From: Massilia sp. Root418
GTDB lineage: Bacteria > Pseudomonadota > Gammaproteobacteria > Burkholderiales > Burkholderiaceae_D
Direction: 5' to 3'
Length of the DNA: 64,000 nt
Assembly (NCBI RefSeq): GCF_001425265.1
Contig: NZ_LMEC01000003.1
Location: 1 to 64,000 of the forward strand
A program made the translations under genes and the position numbers. A model generated the notes under the pieces. That model was not told the origin of the DNA and did not search any database. It was given only the letters and a program-made list of their open reading frames with translations. Position 1 is the first letter of the stretch; the number at the start of each line of letters is the position of its first letter. Below are positions 1-8,331 of this stretch, piece after piece.

Positions 1-255
1 GTGGCCTGGGCAGTCAACGTGCGCGTAGTGACGCGAAGCGGTTTCGTACTCAACGTGCGCGGTGTTGATGGTAATGCCGCGTGCTTTTTCTTCTGGTGCT
101 GCGTCGATCTGGTCGTAAGCTTTAGCTTCGCCGCCGAATTTCTTCGACAGAACGGTTGCGATTGCTGCGGTCAGGGTGGTTTTGCCGTGGTCGACGTGAC
201 CGATGGTGCCAACGTTGACGTGCGGCTTAGTCCGCTCGAATTTACCTTTTGCCAT
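1..255 (-). CDS. tuf: Elongation factor Tu (5' part only)
   Basis: Translation factor EF-Tu, the GTPase that delivers aminoacyl-tRNA to the ribosome. Only the first 85 residues are in the window; the gene runs off the left edge. Visible are the G1 loop GHVDHGKTT (residues 19-27), the switch I element RGITINTAH (about 59-67) and the start of G3, DCPGH, at the very edge. The ATG at 253-255 is preceded on the minus strand by a good AAGGAAG ribosome-binding site. It is the last visible member of the rpsL-rpsG-fusA-tuf run, 74 nt after fusA. Betaproteobacteria often carry two tuf copies, so the A/B suffix cannot be assigned here. Confidence 0.97.
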   Translation of the reverse strand, partial: MAKGKFERTKPHVNVGTIGHVDHGKTTLTAAIATVLSKKFGGEAKAYDQIDAAPEEKARGITINTAHVEYETASRHYAHVDCPGH

Positions 256-288
256 TTTATTCTTCCTTAGAACAAGATTTAAAGTTGC

Positions 289-316
289 CCGGCCGGAGGG
301 ATCACCCCTCGGCCGG
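289..316 (-). other. Intercistronic hairpin between fusA and tuf
   Basis: CCGGCCG...CGGCCGG arms close a stem of about 7-8 bp plus an inner GGG/CCC with a small loop. No U-run follows on the minus strand, so it is more likely a processing, stability or partial attenuation structure than a full terminator. A similar GGCCGG hairpin lies between rpsG and fusA. Confidence 0.45.
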
Positions 317-329
317 TCAATTCATTATT

Positions 330-2435
330 TTACTTCGCTTTAGCGGTAACGATTGCGTCGGTTACGTGCTTAGGCGCTTCCGAGTAGTGCTTGAATTCCA
401 TCGTGTAGGTTGCACGGCCTTGCGTTGCGGAACGCAGGGTGGTCGAGTAACCAAACATTTCCGACAGAGGCACTTCGGCTTTGATGATCTTGCCGCCGCC
501 GCCTGGGATTTCGTCCATGCCCTGCACCATACCACGGCGGGACGACAGGTCGCCCATCACGGTACCGGCGTAGTCTTCCGGCGTTTCCACTTCCACTGCC
601 ATCATTGGTTCCAGGATGACTGGAGCCGCTTTACGGCAGCCGTCCTTGAAGGCCATCGAAGCAGCCATGCGGAACGCGTTTTCGTTCGAGTCCACGTCGT
701 GGTACGAACCGAAGAACAGCGTTACCTTCACGTCCACCACTGGGTAGCCGGCCAGCACGCCGGTAGGCAGCGTTTCGCGCACGCCTTTTTCCACTGCAGG
801 GATGTATTCGCGAGGAACGGTACCGCCCTTGATCGCGTCAACGAATTCGAAGCCCTTGCCCGGTTCTTGCGGTTCGATCTTCAGAACCACGTGGCCGTAC
901 TGGCCGCGGCCACCGGATTGCTTGACGAACTTGCCTTCGATTTCTTCGCAAACCTTGCGGATGGTTTCGCGGTAGGCAACCTGTGGCTTACCAACGGTCG
1001 CTTCCACGCCGAATTCGCGCTTCATACGGTCAACGATAATTTCCAGGTGCAGCTCGCCCATACCACCGATGATGGTCTGGCCGGATTCTTCGTCGGTCTT
1101 CACGCGGAACGACGGATCTTCCTGTGCCAGGCGGTTCAGCGCCAGACCCATTTTTTCCTGGTCGGCTTTGGTCTTCGGCTCAACAGCCTGCTGAATCACT
1201 GGCTCTGGGAACACCATGCGTTCCAGCACGATGATCGACGATGGATCGCACAGGGTTTCGCCGGTGGTCACGTCTTTCAGACCCACCGCAGCGGCGATGT
1301 CGCCGGCGCGCACTTCTTTGATCTCTTCGCGCTGGTTGGCGTGCATCTGCAGAATACGGCCCAGGCGCTCTTTGCGGCCTTTTACCGAGTTGTACACGGT
1401 GTCGCCCGAGTTGATGGCGCCGGAGTACACGCGGAAGAAGGCCAGCTGGCCGACGAACGGGTCGGTCATGATCTTGAAGGCCAGCGCCGAGAATTTCTCG
1501 TCGTCGGCAGCTTTACGCGATGCAGGCTCTTCGTGCTCGTCGGTACCGGTCACGTCTTCGATGTCGACTGGCGATGGCAGGTACTCGATCACGGCGTCCA
1601 GCATGGCCTGTACGCCCTTGTTCTTGAAGGCGGTACCGCACAGCATAGGAACGATTTCGGAAGCGATGGTGCGGTCGCGCAGCGCTTTCTTGATCTCGGC
1701 TTCGGTCAGGTCGCCTTCTTCCAGGTACTTGTTCATCAGGTCTTCGGTCGCTTCGGCAGCGGCTTCCACCATCTTCTCGCGCCACTCGGCAGCCGAGTCA
1801 GCCAGCTCTGCAGGAATGTCGACGTAGTCGAACTTCATGCCCTGGGACGCGTCGTCCCAGATGATGGCTTTCATCTTGACCAGGTCGATCACGCCTTTGA
1901 AGTTGTCTTCAGCGCCGATAGGGATCTGGATCAGGACCGGGTTGGCCTTCAGGCGAGCGCGCATCTGCTCGTAGACCTTGAAGAAGTTGGCGCCGGTACG
2001 GTCCATCTTGTTGACGAAGGCCAGACGTGGCACTTTGTACTTGTTGGCCTGACGCCATACGGTTTCCGACTGAGGCTGTACACCGCCCACTGCGCAGTAA
2101 ACCATGCAAGCGCCATCCAGCACGCGCATCGAGCGTTCAACTTCAATGGTGAAGTCAACGTGGCCCGGGGTGTCGATGATGTTGATGTGGTGCTCAGGGA
2201 AGTTGTTCGCCATGCCCTTCCAGAAGCAGGTGGTCGCTGCGGAAGTAATGGTGATGCCGCGCTCTTGTTCCTGCTCCATCCAGTCCATGGTGGCGGCGCC
2301 GTCGTGCACTTCACCGATCTTGTGGTTCACACCGGTATAGAACAGCACGCGCTCGGTGGTGGTGGTTTTACCAGCGTCGATGTGAGCGGAGATACCGATG
2401 TTGCGGTAGCGCTCAATGGGGGTCTTGCGGGCCAT
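330..2435 (-). CDS. fusA: Elongation factor G
   Basis: Ribosomal translocase EF-G, 701 residues, full length for the family. GTP-binding motifs are intact: G1 AHIDAGKTT (17-25), G2 RGITITS (59-65), G3 DTPGH (88-92), G4 NKMD (142-145). The start ATG at 2433-2435 follows an AGGATC ribosome-binding site. It lies in the str operon, 111 nt after rpsG and 74 nt before tuf, both spacers carrying a GGCCGG hairpin. A long open frame exists on the opposite strand across almost the whole gene, but it has no recognisable content and is a by-product of codon bias. Nothing odd in the gene itself. Confidence 0.98.
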   Translation of the reverse strand: MARKTPIERYRNIGISAHIDAGKTTTTERVLFYTGVNHKIGEVHDGAATMDWMEQEQERGITITSAATTCFWKGMANNFPEHHINIIDTPGHVDFTIEVERSMRVLDGACMVYCAVGGVQPQSETVWRQANKYKVPRLAFVNKMDRTGANFFKVYEQMRARLKANPVLIQIPIGAEDNFKGVIDLVKMKAIIWDDASQGMKFDYVDIPAELADSAAEWREKMVEAAAEATEDLMNKYLEEGDLTEAEIKKALRDRTIASEIVPMLCGTAFKNKGVQAMLDAVIEYLPSPVDIEDVTGTDEHEEPASRKAADDEKFSALAFKIMTDPFVGQLAFFRVYSGAINSGDTVYNSVKGRKERLGRILQMHANQREEIKEVRAGDIAAAVGLKDVTTGETLCDPSSIIVLERMVFPEPVIQQAVEPKTKADQEKMGLALNRLAQEDPSFRVKTDEESGQTIIGGMGELHLEIIVDRMKREFGVEATVGKPQVAYRETIRKVCEEIEGKFVKQSGGRGQYGHVVLKIEPQEPGKGFEFVDAIKGGTVPREYIPAVEKGVRETLPTGVLAGYPVVDVKVTLFFGSYHDVDSNENAFRMAASMAFKDGCRKAAPVILEPMMAVEVETPEDYAGTVMGDLSSRRGMVQGMDEIPGGGGKIIKAEVPLSEMFGYSTTLRSATQGRATYTMEFKHYSEAPKHVTDAIVTAKAK

Positions 2436-2518
2436 AATAGATCCTAAATCTTTTAATGGACAAAACCGGACGCCATTTTTTCCAAAATGAGCCCGGCTTC
2501 GAACAAATGATTAAACGG

Positions 2519-2541
2519 CCGGAACACCAGATTCCGGCCAG
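2519..2541 (-). other. Intercistronic hairpin between rpsG and fusA
   Basis: A perfect 8-bp stem, GGCCGGAA and TTCCGGCC, with a 7-nt loop, sits just after the rpsG stop. On the minus strand it is followed by GTTTAAT, only weakly T-rich. It may act as a partial terminator or mRNA-stability element that sets the ratio of ribosomal protein to EF-G expression. Confidence 0.5.
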
Positions 2542-2546
2542 TTTTA

Positions 2547-3017
2547 TTAGAAGCGGAAGTGCGAGAACGCCTTGTTCGCTTCAGCCATACGGTGCACTTC
2601 GTCACGCTTCTTCATTGCACCGCCACGGCCTTCGGCCGCTTCCATCAGCTCACCGCCGAGGCGTTGTGGCATGGATTTTTCGCTGCGCTTGTTCGCAGCT
2701 TCGCGCAGCCAACGCATGGACAGAGCCATACGGCGCACTGGGCGGACTTCAACCGGCACCTGGTAGTTTGCACCACCGACGCGACGGGATTTCACTTCAA
2801 CCAGCGGCTTGGCGTTGTTGATCGCGGTAGCGAACACTTCCAGCGGATCTTTGCCGGACTTGGCGGCGATGTGCTCGAAAGCACCGTAGATGATGTTTTC
2901 AGCGACGGACTTTTTGCCCGACAGCATCAGCACGTTAACGAACTTGGCGACATCGGTGTTGCCGAATTTTGGATCCGGCAGAATCTCGCGCTTGGGTACT
3001 TCACGACGACGTGGCAT
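2547..3017 (-). CDS. rpsG: 30S ribosomal protein S7
   Basis: Small-subunit primary 16S rRNA-binding protein uS7 of the 30S head, 156 residues, the usual length. The N-terminus [19 protein letters not shown] is canonical. An in-frame ATG 15 nt upstream would add MKGID but is not the conserved start. In E. coli S7 is the translational repressor of the str operon; whether that holds here is inference. It is 115 nt downstream of rpsL and 111 nt upstream of fusA, all on the minus strand. Confidence 0.98.
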   Translation of the reverse strand: MPRRREVPKREILPDPKFGNTDVAKFVNVLMLSGKKSVAENIIYGAFEHIAAKSGKDPLEVFATAINNAKPLVEVKSRRVGGANYQVPVEVRPVRRMALSMRWLREAANKRSEKSMPQRLGGELMEAAEGRGGAMKKRDEVHRMAEANKAFSHFRF

Positions 3018-3132
3018 ATCAATTCCTTTCAATCTTCAGTTGAGCGTGCGGCGATATGTTCCGCAGCTCGCGGATCACCATCATAGTGGTCCACTTACTC
3101 GGTCAGTACGACCGATACATGTGCTTTTTGTA

Positions 3133-3516
3133 TTACTTCTTGCCAGCTTTTGCGCGCTTGGTACCGTACTTCGAGCGAGCTTGCTTACGGTCTTTAACGC
3201 CCTGGGTATCCAGTGCACCGCGAACCATGTGGTAACGCACACCCGGCAAGTCTTTTACACGACCGCCGCGCAGCAGAACAACGCTGTGCTCTTGCAGGTT
3301 GTGGCCTTCACCGCCGATGTACGAAATCACTTCGAAACCGTTGGTCAGACGCACTTTGGCGACTTTACGCAGTGCCGAGTTAGGCTTCTTAGGGGTGGTG
3401 GTGTACACACGGGTGCAAACGCCACGTTTTTGCGGGCTGTTTTCCAGCGCCGGCGATTTGCTCTTCACGCGCAGCGAAACGCGTGGGTTGCGAATCAATT
3501 GATTGATGGTTGGCAT
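3133..3516 (-). CDS. rpsL: 30S ribosomal protein S12
   Basis: Decoding-site protein uS12, 127 residues, start [12 protein letters not shown]. An upstream in-frame ATG would add 24 non-conserved residues and is rejected. The residues classically changed in streptomycin resistance are wild type: K43 within [11 protein letters not shown], and K88 and P91 within GRVKDLP. So the sequence predicts a streptomycin-sensitive ribosome. It is the first gene of the str operon, and a good sigma70-type promoter lies about 160-190 nt upstream on the minus strand (3676-3704). Confidence 0.98.
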   Translation of the reverse strand: MPTINQLIRNPRVSLRVKSKSPALENSPQKRGVCTRVYTTTPKKPNSALRKVAKVRLTNGFEVISYIGGEGHNLQEHSVVLLRGGRVKDLPGVRYHMVRGALDTQGVKDRKQARSKYGTKRAKAGKK

Positions 3517-3675
3517 CGTTGTTAATCCAACAAAATTACTACCGTTGACAACCCGGACAAGCGTCCGGGGGCTAAAACCTAGTCTCAACTTGCTTCACCG
3601 GGGCACGAACAGCCACCCACCAGGAGCGGCCTGCAAAATGCGTATACGATGCGCAGAGTAAATTGAGAACTCGCG

Positions 3676-3704
3676 AGTATAGACCGGTAAACACCTGCAG
3701 TCAA
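3676..3704 (-). promoter_or_regulatory. Sigma70-type promoter of the str operon
   Basis: On the minus strand, TTGACT and TATACT are separated by exactly 17 nt. This is a near-consensus housekeeping promoter pointing at rpsL, with an untranslated leader of roughly 150 nt. It lies in the 268-nt divergent region between rpsL and the glycosyltransferase gene; nothing else was recognised there. Confidence 0.75.
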
Positions 3705-3784
3705 ACCCTTTCGCCGCCGGGAAGCCTGCCACTGCGGCATTTCGGCAGCATACCTGCAGTGGGGAAACTGTTACCATTTCCACC

Positions 3785-4741
3785 ATGGCGAACCAGAATA
3801 TCTTCGTCAGCCTGGCCTCCTACCTGGATCCCATGCTGTTCTTCACGCTCAACGAGGCGGTGGCCAAGGCCACCCATCCGGAGCGGCTGCGCTTTGCCGT
3901 GGTGGACCAGCATTATGCCAGCCAGCGCGCCGCCATCGCCGCGCTGCCGTTCGCCGGCCTGGTGCGCTATGTGCACGTGCAGGTGCAGGACACGCTGGGC
4001 GTGAGCTGGGCCCGCAACCTGGCCTTCTCTTTATATGACGGCGAGCAGTACCTGCTGCAGATCGATTCCCACACCTGCTTCGAGCCGGGCTGGGATGAGT
4101 CGCTGCGGCGCCAGCACAGCCAGCTGCTGGAGCTGGCGCCCAAGCCCGTGCTGAGCACCTACCCCTACCGTTTCGACATGGTGGACGGCGTGCCGCACTA
4201 TACCCCGCCCGAGGGCAAGACCGTGCTGGTGCTGCGCCCGCATCCGGACACCCCGCTGGTCCCCGGCGGCGATGTGGTGCTGCGCTTCATCGCCAGGCAC
4301 CTGTTCACCGACCGGCCGGTGCCGGCCTGCCACATCGCGGGCGGCTTCGTGTTCTGCCACGGCAGCTTTGTCGACGAGGTGCCGTACGACCCCTATTTAT
4401 ACTTCCACGGCGAAGAGCAAAGCCTGGCGGTGCGGGCCTGGACCCGCGGCTGGGACATCTACCACCCGCTGCACGTGCCCCTGTACCACTTGTACAAGGC
4501 GCCCAACACGCCGCACGACAGCCACCACTGGCACGGCGAGGTGGACCGGCTGCGCGCCTTCAGCGGCGCCTACCTGACGGTGCGCGCGGCCGAGCGCCTG
4601 AAACGCCTGCTGTGCGGCGACGGCCTGCCCGGCGCCTGCGGCCTGGGCAGCGAGCGCACGCTGGCGCAGTATGCCGCCTTCAGCGGCATCGACTACCGCA
4701 ACGGCACCGTCAGCGACCCTTTCCACGGCCAGCTCTGCTAG
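3785..4741 (+). CDS. GlcNAc-transferase family (PF11397-like) glycosyltransferase
   Basis: A 318-residue putative GT-A-fold glycosyltransferase resembling the family that includes the eukaryotic Skp1 hydroxyproline GlcNAc-transferase. It opens with NIFVSLASYLDP (residues 5-16), carries a GVSWARNLAF segment (72-81), and has the expected metal/nucleotide site QIDSHTCF (92-99), where D-S-H stands in for DxD. A GGFVFCHGSF stretch and a YLYFHGEE acceptor/base segment follow, also typical of the family. No signal peptide or membrane segment is visible, so it is probably cytosolic. No acceptor-protein gene is adjacent; the next gene downstream is a phosphoethanolamine-transferase-like protein. Family assignment is from motif recognition, and the sugar and acceptor are unknown. 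Confidence 0.75.
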   Translation: MANQNIFVSLASYLDPMLFFTLNEAVAKATHPERLRFAVVDQHYASQRAAIAALPFAGLVRYVHVQVQDTLGVSWARNLAFSLYDGEQYLLQIDSHTCFEPGWDESLRRQHSQLLELAPKPVLSTYPYRFDMVDGVPHYTPPEGKTVLVLRPHPDTPLVPGGDVVLRFIARHLFTDRPVPACHIAGGFVFCHGSFVDEVPYDPYLYFHGEEQSLAVRAWTRGWDIYHPLHVPLYHLYKAPNTPHDSHHWHGEVDRLRAFSGAYLTVRAAERLKRLLCGDGLPGACGLGSERTLAQYAAFSGIDYRNGTVSDPFHGQLC

Positions 4742-4826
4742 GGCGGGCCGGGCCGGCGGCAATAAAGCGCTCGCCGCGCGGCGCAAAGGGCCGGATAATG
4801 GGCAACTTTTTTTCATTTTCCGTGTC

Positions 4827-6758
4827 ATGCGTCTTCTGTTTCGCCCCACCGCCCCTCCCGCCAGCGCCTCCCTGGGCGCCCAGGCTTTCCTCCTGCTGAG
4901 CTACCTGGCCCTGTCGGCCGTGCCCTTCGTGCCCCTGCTGCTGGGCAAGCCGGTGGACGCGCCGTGGCAAACGCTGGGCATGGAAGTGGTGGCGTGGATC
5001 GCCGTGTGGGCAGTGTTCAAGCGCCCCGCCTGGTTCCACTGGCTGCTGCTGCCGGCCTTCCTGGCGCTGCCCACCGAGGTCTATCTGATTGTGTATTACG
5101 GCCAGGGCATTTCCACCCACCACCTGGGCATCATTGCCGAGACCAGTCCCAAGGAGGCGATGGAATTCCTGGGCCGCACGGTCTACCTGATGGCAGCCGT
5201 GCTGGCCGGCGTCATCGTCTGGTTCGGTGCCGCCTGGTACGTGGCGGTCAAGACGCGCGCGCTGGCCTGGAGCGACGTGTCGCGCTGGGTGGCGCTGGGC
5301 ATCGTGGCGGCGCTGGCTTGCGTGGCCGGCTATGGCTGGGAGTTCGGCGTGGCCGGCAAACCGGCCGTCAAGCACGCATCGGCCCCGGCATCGGCCCCGG
5401 CGGCCAGCGTGCACGCCTCCGGCTTCGGCGACGGCGCGTCGGCCGAAGTGGAGGACGCCGAAGAGGAGGAAGCAGCGAGCGCCTCGGAAACCGGCGCCGT
5501 TGCAGCGGCCGGGCGCAGCGGCTGGAAGCTCGCGCCGCTGGCCTGGTGGGCCAAGGTGCCGGTGGACTTCGCCGCCTTCGCCAACACCTGGCCGTTCGGC
5601 CTGATGGCGCGCGGCGTGGACTTCTACCACGAGCGCCAGCACCTGGCCGAACTGGGCCGCACCAGCAGCAGCTTCACCTTCCACGCGCGCCAGGCCGAAG
5701 GCAACGACGCGCCGCAAGTGGTGGTGATGGTACTGGGCGAATCGTCGCGCTACGACCGCTGGAGCCTGAACGGCTACACGCGCGAGACCAATCCGCTGCT
5801 GGCCAAGGAAGGCAACCTGGTGGCGCTGCGTGACGTGATCACCTCGGTTTCGGCCACGCGGCTGTCGGTGCCGGTCATTATTTCGCGCAAGCCCGCCATG
5901 CAAAGCCTGAAGGACGGCTTCGCGGAAAAATCCTTCATCACGGCCTACAAGGAAGCCGGCTTCAAGACCTACTGGCTGTCGAACCAGATTTCCTTCGGCC
6001 AGTTCGACACGCCGGTTTCCGTGTTCGCCAAGGAAGCGGACGTGATCCAGTTCCTGAACCTGGGCGGCTTCACCAACAACTCCAATTTCGACCAGGTGCT
6101 GTTCGATCCGCTCAAACACGCGCTGGCGGACCCGGCGCCGAAAAAGCTGATCGTGCTGCACTCGCTGGGCAGCCACTGGAACTACAGCCAGCGCCATCCA
6201 AAGGAGTTCGACAAGTGGCAGCCCTCGCTGTACGGCATCAACAAGCCGGCCTACACCGACCTGAAGATCAAGCCGCAGCTCAACAACAGCTACGACAACT
6301 CCATCCTCTACACCGACTGGTTCCTGGCGCAGGTGATCGGCACGCTCAAGGCGCAGCAGGCCGCCGCGTCCATGCTGTATGTGGCCGACCACGGCCAGAC
6401 CCTGTACGACGGCACTTGCCGCCTGGCCTTCCACGGCCACAACACGCAGTATGAATTCCACGTGCCCGCCTTCGTCTGGTATTCGGACCAGTACGGCGAA
6501 CGCTACCCGGACAAGGTCCAGCAGCTGGCCAAGCACAAGAAGGCGCGGCTGGCGACGGAAAACATGTTCCACACCCTGCTCGACATGGCCGACATCCGCT
6601 ACCAGGGCGAGCGGCTGGAGTGGAGCTTCCTGAGCGCCAAGTTCAAGCAGCACAAGCGCTACGTGGACAGCTACGGCTGGACCAATTACGACAATGCCAT
6701 CATCAAGGGCGACTGCCGCGAAGTGATCGACAAGAACAAGCCGCTCAAGCAGGACTGA
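4827..6758 (+). CDS. Phosphoethanolamine transferase-like membrane sulfatase-fold enzyme (EptA/CptA type)
   Basis: A 643-residue inner-membrane enzyme with several hydrophobic segments in the first ~180 residues and a periplasmic alkaline-phosphatase/sulfatase-fold catalytic domain. Catalytic residues match the EptA pattern: the metal ligand E305 in MVLGESSRYDRW, the presumed nucleophile T344 in SVSATRLSVP (39 residues later, against 40 in EptA), and D521/H522 in VADHGQTLYDG. A further GHNTQYEFHVPAFVWYS motif is family-typical. Such enzymes add phosphoethanolamine to lipid A or LPS core sugars. Unusually, an Ala/Ser/Glu-rich low-complexity insert (5370-5515) separates the membrane and catalytic parts. 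The ATG at 4827 was chosen because it directly precedes the membrane region; an in-frame upstream start would overlap the previous gene. Confidence 0.85.
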   Translation: MRLLFRPTAPPASASLGAQAFLLLSYLALSAVPFVPLLLGKPVDAPWQTLGMEVVAWIAVWAVFKRPAWFHWLLLPAFLALPTEVYLIVYYGQGISTHHLGIIAETSPKEAMEFLGRTVYLMAAVLAGVIVWFGAAWYVAVKTRALAWSDVSRWVALGIVAALACVAGYGWEFGVAGKPAVKHASAPASAPAASVHASGFGDGASAEVEDAEEEEAASASETGAVAAAGRSGWKLAPLAWWAKVPVDFAAFANTWPFGLMARGVDFYHERQHLAELGRTSSSFTFHARQAEGNDAPQVVVMVLGESSRYDRWSLNGYTRETNPLLAKEGNLVALRDVITSVSATRLSVPVIISRKPAMQSLKDGFAEKSFITAYKEAGFKTYWLSNQISFGQFDTPVSVFAKEADVIQFLNLGGFTNNSNFDQVLFDPLKHALADPAPKKLIVLHSLGSHWNYSQRHPKEFDKWQPSLYGINKPAYTDLKIKPQLNNSYDNSILYTDWFLAQVIGTLKAQQAAASMLYVADHGQTLYDGTCRLAFHGHNTQYEFHVPAFVWYSDQYGERYPDKVQQLAKHKKARLATENMFHTLLDMADIRYQGERLEWSFLSAKFKQHKRYVDSYGWTNYDNAIIKGDCREVIDKNKPLKQD

Positions 6759-6876
6759 GCGCTGCGCGCGCGCCACACGGCCGTTGGATGGCTGAACAAA
6801 ACGTGCTCTAATGTGAGCTGGATTGGTTGCATATTTCTTAATGTTAAATAATTTTTACTAACAATAAGGGGCAAAC

Positions 6877-8331
6877 ATGAAAGCGGCAACATTCGCACGC
6901 ATGGCGGCATGCGCGGCAGCAGCATGCGCGGCAGCACTGGCGCCCGCAGGCGCCTTGGCTGGATCAGCCAGCGCATCGCTGGGCGGGCTGGTATTCCAGC
7001 TGGTGGACCTCAATCCCTCCGACGGCGTCACGCCCTCCATGGTGTTCGACAGCCTGACGGACGCCGAACCGGGCATGTCATACGACCAGCACACCCCGGA
7101 CAGCTATGTCTACGGCTATTCCGAGGAATACGGGGTGCTGTACCAGCCAGGCGCCGGCGGCTACACCGAGACCCGGGTCGCCACCGACGCCCTGAGCAGC
7201 GCCGCGCAGGTGGGCCTGCCCGGCGCGCAATTCCAGGCAGTCGCCAGCTGGCATCTGAAATACACGCTGTCGCCCAACACTGCGCTCATCACCATGATGA
7301 CGGCCGCCGTCGGCGTGGTGCCGGAAGGCAGTTATGCGCACAGCCGGGTGGAGTTCCAAAATGAGCTGGAAAACGGCAGGCGATCCTTCGGCGCGCTGCG
7401 CACCAGGGAGAATGGCCTGCCCGACACTGCGCAAGGAACGCTATATGGCAGCGTGCGCAGCGACGCCACCAGCCTGGTCGGCCACTTCACCATGAGCGCG
7501 CGCGCCACCGCCAGCGCGCCGGCCGTGCCTGCGCTGGGCGCAGTCAGCCCGGTCCCGGAGCCGGCCGAATGGGCCCTGCTGCTGGCCGGGCTGGCGGTGC
7601 TGGGCTGCCTTACGCTGCGCCGGCGCCAGGCCGGCCCGGCGCTGCTACGCGCGCTGTCGTTCGCCGGCCTGGCGATGGCAGGCGGCCATGCGGCGGCAGC
7701 ACAGAACGCCAGTTTAAACATCGGTTCCTGGGAATACCGCCTGATCGACCTGGCGCCGCAGGATGGCATCGCCCCGCTGCTCAACTACACGCCGGGCGGC
7801 GCCAGCCTTACCAGCAGCATCTACTACACCCCTAACGACCAGCTCAAGGACACGGCCGGCCTGCCCATCAGCTACAGCGACCGCTACGGCCATGCATCGG
7901 CGCTGGTGACGACGGAAGGCATGGCCCTGAGCAGCCAGTCGAGCCGGCAGCTGCTGGCCAGCGGCATCCAGGAACTGCTGTTCACCCTGACACCGAACAC
8001 GCTGGTGGAGTTCACGGTGCTGGGGCATACCGAACTGAAGGTGGACAAGCCGACCTACGCCTACACCCGCACCTTCATGAATCTCACGCTGCTATCGGAC
8101 CATGCCATTAGCTCGGCCAGCGACTTCACGGAGCTGAAGCAGAGCGGCGCGCGCGACTTCACCTTGTCCGGCGTGCTGGTCTCGCAAGACGAGGCTGCTA
8201 CCGGGACCTTGTCGCTGATCGGCAGCGCGGTTGTGTACGCCGTGCCGGAGCCGGCCACTTGGGGCATGCTGCTTGGCGGGCTGGGCGTGGTCGGCATGGC
8301 CGCGGTGCGCCGCCGTACAGCCGCCCCATGA
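6877..8331 (+). CDS. Tandem PEP-CTERM protein: two homologous halves, each with a sorting signal
   Basis: A 484-residue exported protein made of two related units. Unit 1 has a signal peptide (residues 1-29, Ala-rich), a body opening with LGGLVFQLVDLNPSDGVTP, and a full PEP-CTERM signal: VPEP at 226-229, a hydrophobic helix, then RRR. Unit 2 follows without a stop: a signal-peptide-like hydrophobic stretch (LLRALSFAGLAMAGGHAAAA), a body beginning IGSWEYRLIDLAPQDGIAP that aligns with unit 1, and a second signal with VPEP at 456-459 and a terminal RRR. PEP-CTERM proteins are normally processed by exosortase at the C-terminus, so an internal signal is odd. No exosortase gene is in the window. 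The start follows an AAGGGG site. The stop overlaps the next gene by ATGA. Function of the body is unknown. Confidence 0.9.
   Translation: MKAATFARMAACAAAACAAALAPAGALAGSASASLGGLVFQLVDLNPSDGVTPSMVFDSLTDAEPGMSYDQHTPDSYVYGYSEEYGVLYQPGAGGYTETRVATDALSSAAQVGLPGAQFQAVASWHLKYTLSPNTALITMMTAAVGVVPEGSYAHSRVEFQNELENGRRSFGALRTRENGLPDTAQGTLYGSVRSDATSLVGHFTMSARATASAPAVPALGAVSPVPEPAEWALLLAGLAVLGCLTLRRRQAGPALLRALSFAGLAMAGGHAAAAQNASLNIGSWEYRLIDLAPQDGIAPLLNYTPGGASLTSSIYYTPNDQLKDTAGLPISYSDRYGHASALVTTEGMALSSQSSRQLLASGIQELLFTLTPNTLVEFTVLGHTELKVDKPTYAYTRTFMNLTLLSDHAISSASDFTELKQSGARDFTLSGVLVSQDEAATGTLSLIGSAVVYAVPEPATWGMLLGGLGVVGMAAVRRRTAAP

Noticed and set aside
249..2447. Long open frame on the plus strand opposite fusA
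   Set aside because: Antisense shadow of a high-GC gene; the encoded sequence has no domain, and EF-G on the minus strand is certain. The same applies to the long frames opposite the phosphoethanolamine-transferase-like gene, the TonB receptors and the tldD/tldE genes.
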